A stretch of DNA of 28,075 nt from AB-629-J13 sp964518835. GTDB taxonomy: Bacteria > Fidelibacterota > Marinisomatia > Marinisomatales > AB-629-J13. Each line of letters starts with the position of its first letter. The stretch's first letter is position 1. Below the pieces are notes generated by a model that ran no database searches, had not been told where the DNA came from, and saw only the letters and a list, made by a program, of their open reading frames with translations. A program made the position numbers and the translations under genes. Shown here piece after piece: positions 8,692 through 15,604 of this stretch. Location: assembly GCA_964518835.1 (NCBI GenBank), contig CAZFKU010000014.1:1-28075 (forward strand). Direction: 5' to 3'.

Positions 8692-10536
8692 TCAATCTCC
8701 GTTGATTTGTTGTATTGCAGAATAAATTTCGTTCACAGTGAATGGTTTCCCTTGCACTTTATTTAATCCTTTGGCATTTACCAAATATTTGCTCCTGATG
8801 AGCATTGCCAACTGCCCGCAATTCATTTCAGGAATCAGTACATTTCTGAATTTTACCATTATATCACCCAGATTTTTGGGGAAAGGATTTATGTGATTCA
8901 ACTGAACATGGGCAACCGATTGACCTTCGTTTCTGGCTTCATTAACTGCTGTTCGAATAGCACCGAAAGTACTGCCCCATCCGATAACCAAAACGTCACC
9001 GCTTTTTGTACCATAAGGACTCACTTTTGGGATTGATTCAGTGATGATATCAATCCGATTATGTCTCAGTTCTGTCATCCGCTGGTGATTCAATGGATCA
9101 TAACTTACATTCCCGGTATGTTCATCCTTTTCAAGTCCGCCTACACGATGCTCCATTTCCGGAGTCCCGGGAAGTCCCCAATTCCGAGCTAATTGTTTTT
9201 TGTTTCTTAATGATGGCAGAAATCCGTTGCTGTCTTTTACAATATGTGTCTCTATCTCCGGTAAATCTTTCATTGTCGGTATCAGCCATGGTTCAGATCC
9301 ATTGGCGACATATGCATCAGATAAGAGAACCACGGGAGTCATATATTCCAATGCAATTCGACAGCTTTCGAATGCTGCATTAAAACAATCCACCGGAGTA
9401 GAAGCGGAAATAACAGGGATGGGAGCCTCACCGTTTCGTCCGAACATTGCCTGCAGTAAATCTGCCTGTTCTGTCTTTGTAGGCATACCGGTGGATGGTC
9501 CTCCACGTTGAACATTGACAATGACCAGAGGAAGTTCCGTGGAAATTGCTAATCCCATAGCTTCCGATTTAAGAGCAATGCCGGGACCGCTGGTTGCTGT
9601 GATTCCCAACAAACCTGAGAAAGATGCTCCGATAACACTCATGATTGCGGCAATTTCATCTTCTGCCTGAAATGTTTTCACCCTGAAATTTTTATGACTG
9701 GATAAGATATGTAGTATGTCACTGGCTGGCGTAATGGGATATCCACCATAAAATAGTTCACAATTCGATTTATTTGCTGCCGCCATCAATCCGTAACACA
9801 GGGCTTGGTTGCCCATGATATTTCTATACAATCCGGATTCAAACTTTGCTTTTGGTACTTTGTAAGAAGACTGTACAGCTTCAATCGTATCACCATAATG
9901 ATAACCGGCTTTTAAAGCCCGTACATTGGATTCAACCAATTCCGGACGTTTGGCAAATTTTTTATTCAAAAATGAAATCGTTGAGTCCATGGAGCGGTCA
10001 TACAACCAGAACATGAGTCCTAATGCGAACATGTTCGTACTGCGGGAAACCGTCTTGGAAGTGAGGTTCATGTCCTCTACGGCATGAGCTACAATTTTGG
10101 TCATATCCAGATCAATTAACTGATAGTTTTTTAACGTATCATCTTCCAAAGGGTTCTCTTCCCATCCAGCCAGTTTCAGATTTTTCTTGGTGTAATTTGC
10201 CTTGTTTGCCAGGACAACACCATTTTCTTTTAAATCCTGAAGATTGGTTTTTAGGGCTGCGGGATTCATGGCAACCAGTACATCGAGGTCATCCCCGGGA
10301 GTTTGAATTTCATCACTGCTGAATTGAATCTGGAATGAACTCACTCCTGCCAGTGAGCCGGCGGGGGCACGAATTTCGGCAGGAAAATCAGGAAATGTTG
10401 CTAAATCATTTCCCATGACCGCAGTCGTTTCAGTAAACTGGGAACCGGTGAGTTGCATTCCGTCTCCTGAATCACCGGCAAAGCGGATGACCACACGTTC
10501 GACTTCCTTTATTTTCTTAAACTTTTGTTTTGACAT
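8692..10536 (-). CDS. korA: 2-oxoglutarate:ferredoxin oxidoreductase, fused gamma-alpha subunit
   Basis: This 614-residue subunit carries the gamma domain at the N-terminus (about 1-195; RFAGDSGDGMQLTGSQFT at 18-35) fused to the alpha domain (about 240-614), the layout typical of KorA of the two-subunit enzymes in FCB bacteria and actinobacteria. Alpha landmarks are GGYPITPASDI (264-274), AEDEIAA (291-297), ATSGPGIALKSEA (314-326) and NVQRGGPSTGMPTKTEQ (341-357). The ATG at 10536 has a TGGA ribosome site. It is the first gene of the run korA-korB-CBS-fumC. The enzyme can serve either the oxidative TCA cycle or reductive carboxylation; no citrate-cleavage gene is present here to decide. Confidence 0.93.
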   Translation of the reverse strand: MSKQKFKKIKEVERVVIRFAGDSGDGMQLTGSQFTETTAVMGNDLATFPDFPAEIRAPAGSLAGVSSFQIQFSSDEIQTPGDDLDVLVAMNPAALKTNLQDLKENGVVLANKANYTKKNLKLAGWEENPLEDDTLKNYQLIDLDMTKIVAHAVEDMNLTSKTVSRSTNMFALGLMFWLYDRSMDSTISFLNKKFAKRPELVESNVRALKAGYHYGDTIEAVQSSYKVPKAKFESGLYRNIMGNQALCYGLMAAANKSNCELFYGGYPITPASDILHILSSHKNFRVKTFQAEDEIAAIMSVIGASFSGLLGITATSGPGIALKSEAMGLAISTELPLVIVNVQRGGPSTGMPTKTEQADLLQAMFGRNGEAPIPVISASTPVDCFNAAFESCRIALEYMTPVVLLSDAYVANGSEPWLIPTMKDLPEIETHIVKDSNGFLPSLRNKKQLARNWGLPGTPEMEHRVGGLEKDEHTGNVSYDPLNHQRMTELRHNRIDIITESIPKVSPYGTKSGDVLVIGWGSTFGAIRTAVNEARNEGQSVAHVQLNHINPFPKNLGDIMVKFRNVLIPEMNCGQLAMLIRSKYLVNAKGLNKVQGKPFTVNEIYSAIQQINGD

Positions 10537-10581
10537 CGGATTCCATTTAAAATAGTTTGCAGCAGACTAATTAAGTTCTAT

Positions 10582-10609
10582 TTGACAGTAATTTTCCTGT
10601 ACATAAAAT
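10582..10609 (+). promoter_or_regulatory. Candidate sigma70-type promoter for the 267-residue protein gene
   Basis: TTGACA (10582-10587, perfect -35) and TAAAAT (10604-10609, 5/6) are 16 nt apart, the same spacing and -10 sequence as the candidate toxin-antitoxin promoter. It lies in the 262-bp divergent gap between korA and the plus-strand gene at 10799 and would leave a leader of about 183 nt. No equally good minus-strand promoter for korA was found. Confidence 0.4.
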
Positions 10610-10798
10610 TGAATTTACCACCGTCCTTAAAAGCAAATCAAAAAGAATGAACTTGGGATATGATTTTTTTACAGGGTTTTCATCATTATTTCAACTGAGC
10701 AATGGGAAAAATAGAATCGAAATCGGTCAATTTCGTGTTTTTTTCAATTTTCAGTAAATATTGCCCGATATTCATTAATTGTGTAAACTTAAGTCATA

Positions 10799-11602
10799 AT
10801 GATTAAAGATATGCTCGACCCACGTCAACTTCCCCTTTTTCCGGAATTATCCAAGGAATCAGAAATTGCATCCATCACATCCCTGCCGGAATTTGACAAA
10901 GCACTGAATAACCTTATCAAGATCAGTGATTTAGGTGCATTCATTCAGTTAAAAATTTCGGGACTCGAACGGGGTTATTCACTGAATATCAATGAAATAG
11001 TTATCCCCAATGATTTTCTGAAGGACGGTTCTCCAAGGACAGTAAGTTATCATTTATTTCCCGATAATATTCGGAATCAACTCAAGAAATTCAGTTATGA
11101 AGTAAAATCATTTTTTAATTCCAAAAATTCATTTCATACGGATTACGGTTATTTTTTATTTCGATCCCATTTTTCCATGTGGAAACATTTCATCGAACAA
11201 ATGGAAAAAACTGTAAGTGATTATCTTTTTTCAACTTGTAAGGGCAATCAGTACGGAAAATATTTTTTAAACACATTTCGAAACGGGTATGATTTTTTTT
11301 TCTCAATAGCAGATATTACTGCACCATGGGAAAGACGGGATGGAGTTTACCTCAAGGATATTGAAAAAATCAGGAATGTACTGAAAAAAAATCCGCAAAC
11401 CGGTTTTCATACACCAACCACGGATATTGATTTTCCGTTTCAACTCATGGTGGCAAAAACAGAACATATCCCCATGACAATATCCAGATTTGTTTCCCGT
11501 GTCCATATTACTTCGGTGTTTAAAACCATTCATTTGGAATATCTTGCGGATAAGACCATCAGGAACATCGAGGATATAAAAGATTTGGTGAAGTCCATTT
11601 AA
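10799..11602 (+). CDS. Unrecognised 267-residue protein
   Basis: I do not recognise this protein with confidence. It has no signal peptide and no membrane segment, so it is probably cytosolic. The visible pattern is a leading segment (residues 1-40), a strand-rich stretch LGAFIQLKISGLERGYSLN (44-62), a short EIVIPNDFL element, a helix (about 88-105), the segment TDYGYFLFRSHFSMWKHFIEQM and then helices (about 118-165), and a C-terminal region ending in paired helices. The order 'strand, IP element, helix, GYF segment, long helix' loosely recalls DUF3150-type proteins, but this is pattern memory. The ATG at 10799 has no strong ribosome site; another ATG is at codon 5. It is divergent from korA, and the transporter gene follows 57 nt after. 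Confidence 0.7.
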   Translation: MIKDMLDPRQLPLFPELSKESEIASITSLPEFDKALNNLIKISDLGAFIQLKISGLERGYSLNINEIVIPNDFLKDGSPRTVSYHLFPDNIRNQLKKFSYEVKSFFNSKNSFHTDYGYFLFRSHFSMWKHFIEQMEKTVSDYLFSTCKGNQYGKYFLNTFRNGYDFFFSIADITAPWERRDGVYLKDIEKIRNVLKKNPQTGFHTPTTDIDFPFQLMVAKTEHIPMTISRFVSRVHITSVFKTIHLEYLADKTIRNIEDIKDLVKSI

Positions 11603-11659
11603 GGGGATTATCACCTCACCACCCAAAAAAATACCTTTAGCCGGAAATAAGAATCCGTG

Positions 11660-12943
11660 ATGTCACAATACAAACAAAATGTGTTTGTGTGGTCCCTGTA
11701 TGATTTTGCCAATTCAGCATTTACAACCCTTGTGGTTACCTTCATTTATGCAACCTATTTTACCAAAGCCATAGCTGAAAATGAAATAATAGGTACAGCA
11801 CAGTGGTCCCGGGCAGTTTCCTTAACCGCAGTATTTGTAGCAATCGTATCACCCATTATGGGTGCCATTGCAGACAGATCCAACCTGCGGAAATTTTTCC
11901 TGATAATTATGACCTATACCTGCGTCATTGGTTCCGTCATGCTTTTTTTTGCACAACCGGGAGAAGTGATGAAAGCCCTCATATGGTTTGTCATTGCAAA
12001 TATCGGTTTTGAATTGGGTGGAGTTATTTACAATGCCTATCTTCCTGAAATCGCACCTGAAAATAAAATCGGCAGAGTATCAGGATATGGATGGTCCTTT
12101 GGATATGTAGGTGGATTACTCTGCCTAGTTGTCGCTTTGGTGGGATTTGTCAATCCGGAAATTCCCTGGTTCGGATTTTCAAAGGAAGCGGGTGAACATA
12201 TTAGGGCGACAAATATTCTTGTTGCAGTTTGGTTTGGAATCTTCAGTCTTCCGTTGATACTCATACTAAAACCAAAACCGACTGAACCATACATAAAATC
12301 CAAATTTAACTTGTTGACCGAAATAAATGAACTTTTTCACACATTCAAAGAGATAAAAAAATACAAACAGGTATTGAAGTTTCTCCTGGCACGAATGATT
12401 TACAATGACGGTTTGGTTACGATCTTTGCTTTTGGTGGAATTTATGCCGCAGGGACATTTGGGTTTTCATTTCAGGAAATCATGATCTTTGGAATCGTGT
12501 TAAATGTAACTGCCGGATTGGGTGCATTCATATTTGGTTTTCTGGATGATAAACTGGGTGGAAAAATAACCATCCAAACAACCCTTATCGCTCTAATAAG
12601 TGCTGGATTGTTAGCTATTTTTGCTCAAACCAAATTTTATTTTTGGATAGCAGGAATCTTTGTGGGAATTTTTTCCGGACCAAACCAAGCCGCCAGTCGA
12701 TCACTCATGGGAAGGTTCACTCCAAAATCAAAAGAAAATGAATTCTATGGATTTTTTGCTTTTTCCGGAAAAATGACTGCTTTTATCGGACCATTATGTT
12801 TGGGGTATTTAACTGAAATATTTAATTCACAACGGGCAGGTGTTTCCATCGTTGTAGTCTTGTTTATTATTGGTTTATTTCTGCTTAAAATGGTTGATGA
12901 AAAAGAAGGAGTTGCAACAGCAAAAATTTCTTTAACAAAATAA
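11660..12943 (+). CDS. UMF1/Atg22-family MFS transporter
   Basis: This protein of about 427 residues with around 12 hydrophobic helices belongs to the major facilitator superfamily. The N-terminus WSLYDFANSAFTTLVVTFIY is the hallmark of the UMF1 group related to the yeast vacuolar effluxer Atg22; ADRSNLRKFF between helices 2 and 3 is the MFS loop motif region. Bacterial members are inner-membrane transporters of mostly unknown substrate. The C-half GPNQAASRSLMGRFTPKSKENEFYGFF is also typical. I prefer ATG 11660 to the GTG immediately upstream (11657). It follows the 267-residue gene by 57 nt and may share its transcript. Substrate cannot be predicted. Confidence 0.88.
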   Translation: MSQYKQNVFVWSLYDFANSAFTTLVVTFIYATYFTKAIAENEIIGTAQWSRAVSLTAVFVAIVSPIMGAIADRSNLRKFFLIIMTYTCVIGSVMLFFAQPGEVMKALIWFVIANIGFELGGVIYNAYLPEIAPENKIGRVSGYGWSFGYVGGLLCLVVALVGFVNPEIPWFGFSKEAGEHIRATNILVAVWFGIFSLPLILILKPKPTEPYIKSKFNLLTEINELFHTFKEIKKYKQVLKFLLARMIYNDGLVTIFAFGGIYAAGTFGFSFQEIMIFGIVLNVTAGLGAFIFGFLDDKLGGKITIQTTLIALISAGLLAIFAQTKFYFWIAGIFVGIFSGPNQAASRSLMGRFTPKSKENEFYGFFAFSGKMTAFIGPLCLGYLTEIFNSQRAGVSIVVVLFIIGLFLLKMVDEKEGVATAKISLTK

Positions 12944-13010
12944 TTTTTTGATTTTAATTGGGTCACCTTGTAATTTTCCCTGATCGTTTCAAGCAAATAT
13001 TTTGTGTAGA

Positions 13011-13039
13011 TTGATTGACTTGTATACCAGAATCATAAT
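13011..13039 (+). promoter_or_regulatory. Candidate promoter of the propeller-cytochrome pair
   Basis: TTGATT (13011-13016, 4/6) and CATAAT (13034-13039, 5/6) are 17 nt apart in the 151-bp gap after the transporter gene. The inferred transcript would start near 13046, about 49 nt before the ATG at 13095, which is preceded by a weak AAGAGAG ribosome site. No terminator hairpin was seen in this gap. Confidence 0.35.
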
Positions 13040-13094
13040 ACGTTTGAGTCACTACAGCGTTCCATGTATTAATTAGCAATTAAGAGAGATTGAA

Positions 13095-14198
13095 ATGAAA
13101 AATTCTTATAAAACTTTTTTTTCTTTAATTTTATTTACAGCAATATTTTTTGTTTTTTCTTGTGAAGATAAAATAAAAACAGAAAAAATTCAAAAAGCCT
13201 ACATCACATTGCAAGGTCAGGACAAAATTGCTGTAGTTGATATTTTAGCTGGTAAACTAATCAAACACATTAATGTGGACTATACAAATGTTAATGATTC
13301 TCCTCACTATGTAGTTATTGACAATGTGAATAAGTACTGGTACTGCACTCTGACATCCACAGGATATGTATTAAAATTTAATCTCAATACGGATGATCTT
13401 GTTGATTCGGTGTATGTAGGCAATATGCCAGCATTGATGGCATTGGATACAGCAAATCAACTTCTCTATATCTCTCGATTTATGCCCATGGATGGAATGA
13501 TGTCAACCCAATCTCAAGAGATACACCAAATCAATGTTCAGTCAATGGAAGTAACTGGTGTTGTAGCCGTGGGAGCTGATTCTCCTCATGGGATTGCACT
13601 CAGCTCTGATGGCACAATTCTCTGGGTAGCAAGTAATGAGGCTTCGCATTTTTTTAAAATCGAAACGGATAAATTCGGAGATGAATCATATCAGCCTCAA
13701 AATTTTCCCATAGGCTCAGAATGGGAAGGAGCACCAATTGATTTTCCGGACAGAGATTACAATGCCCTTGAACTGGAATTAAGCCATGACGATTCAAGAT
13801 TATATGTATCATGTTCAACAAAAGATGAAGTACGGGTTTTTGATACGGAAACGGGCGACAGTTTAGCCACTATAATGACAGGAATGATGCCCTGGCACAT
13901 GCAAATTTCCAATGACGATACCAAGCTCTATGTTTCAAATAGAATGAGTAACTCTATTACCATTGCTAACCTTGAAACCAATATGGTTATAGACAATATA
14001 GAAGATGAAACAGGAACAGTAAATATGCTTCATGGATGTGCTCTATCAAACAATAATGATTATTTAGTTGTAACTTCACCTATGGGCGGTAGCGCATATG
14101 TATATGATACCTCAAATAACTCATTATTACACTCCATAGAATTGAGTGATGGAAGCGATCAAAATCCCATGCCTACAGGAGTCGCAATCGAACAATAA
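13095..14198 (+). CDS. YVTN-type beta-propeller lipoprotein
   Basis: This 367-residue protein has a lipoprotein signal peptide: basic start, a hydrophobic stretch (8-21) and a lipobox-like FVFSC with Cys23 as the lipidated residue. The rest is a string of about 40-50-residue blade repeats of the YVTN/Lactonase-like propeller type: SPHGIALSSDGTILWVASN, SHDDSRLYVSCSTKDEVRVFD, ISNDDTKLYVSNRMSNSITI and LSNNNDYLVVTSPMGGSAYVYD. There is no CxxCH motif, so it does not bind c-type heme. It probably sits on the outer membrane or cell surface. The pentaheme lipoprotein gene overlaps its 3' end, so it may act as a scaffold or binding partner for that cytochrome. Enzymatic function is unknown. Confidence 0.85.
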   Translation: MKNSYKTFFSLILFTAIFFVFSCEDKIKTEKIQKAYITLQGQDKIAVVDILAGKLIKHINVDYTNVNDSPHYVVIDNVNKYWYCTLTSTGYVLKFNLNTDDLVDSVYVGNMPALMALDTANQLLYISRFMPMDGMMSTQSQEIHQINVQSMEVTGVVAVGADSPHGIALSSDGTILWVASNEASHFFKIETDKFGDESYQPQNFPIGSEWEGAPIDFPDRDYNALELELSHDDSRLYVSCSTKDEVRVFDTETGDSLATIMTGMMPWHMQISNDDTKLYVSNRMSNSITIANLETNMVIDNIEDETGTVNMLHGCALSNNNDYLVVTSPMGGSAYVYDTSNNSLLHSIELSDGSDQNPMPTGVAIEQ

Positions 14199-15567
14199 TC
14201 TCAATCTGTTCATTATCTGTTTTTTTGCCTTTTCCTGCAGTGATTTAGGTAAGGAGGAAAAACTACCGACCTTAAGACCGTATCAAACAAATTTTAAAGT
14301 AGAGGATTTCAGTTCTGCTGAAGATTGTAAATCCTGCCATCCTACCCATTATCAAGAGTGGGCATCCTCAATGCATGCTTATTCTATGAAGGATCCTGTT
14401 TGGATCAAACTCCACCAACATGAACAGGAAGTTCATTCAGAAAAAGGAATTGAATTGGGAGATTTTTGTGTTCAGTGCCATAGTCCCGTTGCATCACTTA
14501 CCGATGCAATTACCAATCATCAATCCTTTTCTTTATCTGATTTGCAGGAAATGCCGCCACAAATTCAGGAAGGTGTGACCTGTGATGTGTGCCATATGGT
14601 CACACATATTTCGGAGCCTACAGATATTCAAACAAATAATCAATCATTCGAAACAGCAGATTTTAAATTATTTTCGGATGGTACAAGATATAGTATTCTA
14701 ATTGACCCCATAGAAAATGATTATCATACATCAGAATATCATCCCGGATATGACAAATCTGAATTTTGTCAAAACTGCCATAATTTGACCGTAAACGGAA
14801 TCAATGCCGAGGTCACACAGTTTGAATGGGAAGGTACTGCTTTTCAGGCAATGGGAAGTGAGTGCCAGTCCTGTCACATGCCAACCTATGAGGGCCAAGC
14901 TGCAGTGGGAGGTCCACAAAGAACTAAACTCCATCGACATTTTTTCCCTGGAGTGGATGTGCAATTAAATTCATCAAATCCTGACCCGAATCACTATTCT
15001 GCTGTGGAGTCTTTACTCCTTGATGCGGCAGAATTGTATGTTCATGACGTGAATTTAGATTCTTTAAACAAAATTCTGAATTTAGAAATGAAAATTACCA
15101 ATAATTCCGGTCATAATTTCCCAACTGGAACTAGTTTCATTAGGCAGCTCTGGCTTGAGGTTGTTGGTGAAATAAATGGCGATACAATTTTTTCATCAGG
15201 TTTAATGAATGAGAATGGAGATCTGTCTGATTTTTATATTGATCCAAACAGGGTGCTTGATCCCCAAATTAAAATTTTTAATACCGTTTTATACAATGCG
15301 GATGGTGATTCTGGGGTACTGAAAGTTGGGGTGGAAGATATGGTAAGTTTGACGGACAACTCTCTTCCTGTAAGTGGGTCCAAAACTGTATTTTACTCAT
15401 TTCAAATTCCACCGGGAACCCAGGGGATTCTAAACATTCATTCCAAGCTTTTGTTTAGATCATTTCCTCCTTTTTATCTTCGATTTCTTGAATTGGACGC
15501 AGAGGCAGAAAGAATTCCTATTTTTGAAATTGATCAAAAAACTGCTCTATTTGACATGCCTCATTAA
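14149..15567 (+). CDS. Pentaheme c-type cytochrome lipoprotein (cytochrome c554-like N-terminal region)
   Basis: Counting from the upstream GTG (14146), five CxxCH heme sites are seen: CKSCH (61-65), CVQCH (108-112), CDVCH (146-150), CQNCH (208-212) and CQSCH (240-244). The spacing and the HYQEWASSMHAYS segment after the first site match the cytochrome c554-type multiheme proteins, which bind hemes covalently outside the cytoplasm. The C-terminal 230 residues are a heme-free beta domain containing NNSGHNFPTGTSFIRQLWLEV, a pattern common at the C-end of such proteins. A hydrophobic segment ending FAFSC (Cys31) is a lipobox. The N-terminus is doubtful: starting at ATG 14149 (or GTG 14146) leaves an unusually long, weakly charged n-region, and the first 50 nt overlap the propeller gene. 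An electron-transfer role is likely; the donor and acceptor are unknown. Confidence 0.85.
   Translation: MEAIKIPCLQESQSNNNLNLFIICFFAFSCSDLGKEEKLPTLRPYQTNFKVEDFSSAEDCKSCHPTHYQEWASSMHAYSMKDPVWIKLHQHEQEVHSEKGIELGDFCVQCHSPVASLTDAITNHQSFSLSDLQEMPPQIQEGVTCDVCHMVTHISEPTDIQTNNQSFETADFKLFSDGTRYSILIDPIENDYHTSEYHPGYDKSEFCQNCHNLTVNGINAEVTQFEWEGTAFQAMGSECQSCHMPTYEGQAAVGGPQRTKLHRHFFPGVDVQLNSSNPDPNHYSAVESLLLDAAELYVHDVNLDSLNKILNLEMKITNNSGHNFPTGTSFIRQLWLEVVGEINGDTIFSSGLMNENGDLSDFYIDPNRVLDPQIKIFNTVLYNADGDSGVLKVGVEDMVSLTDNSLPVSGSKTVFYSFQIPPGTQGILNIHSKLLFRSFPPFYLRFLELDAEAERIPIFEIDQKTALFDMPH
14177..14181 (+). promoter_or_regulatory. Shine-Dalgarno AGGAG without a start codon behind it
   Basis: A perfect AGGAG lies inside the end of the propeller gene, 6 nt before the in-frame codon TCG (14188-14190) at which the cytochrome signal peptide would naturally start. 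No ATG, GTG or TTG is in frame there. The site argues that the real or ancestral cytochrome start is at 14188, not at the upstream ATG. Confidence 0.5.
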
Positions 15568-15604
15568 CAGTGAAAAATTGACTGAACATTTGAACCCAAC
15601 AATT

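Noticed and set aside
7676..10536. KorAB considered as pyruvate or branched-chain oxoacid:ferredoxin oxidoreductase
   Set aside because: The fused gamma-alpha subunit with a separate beta subunit and the motif set fit the two-subunit KorAB group better, and the fumarase neighbour supports the TCA role; substrate remains unproven.
10718..10744. Inverted repeat CGAAAT/ATTTCG with a 6-nt loop followed by a T-run, upstream of the 267-residue protein gene
   Set aside because: The stem has only two G-C pairs and would be too weak for a convincing terminator or attenuator; the region is A+T-rich, so chance is likely.
13095..14198. Propeller lipoprotein considered as a cytochrome cd1 (NirS-like) nitrite reductase partner
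   Set aside because: Only the generic YVTN propeller is present; no heme c site and no d1-binding features were recognised.
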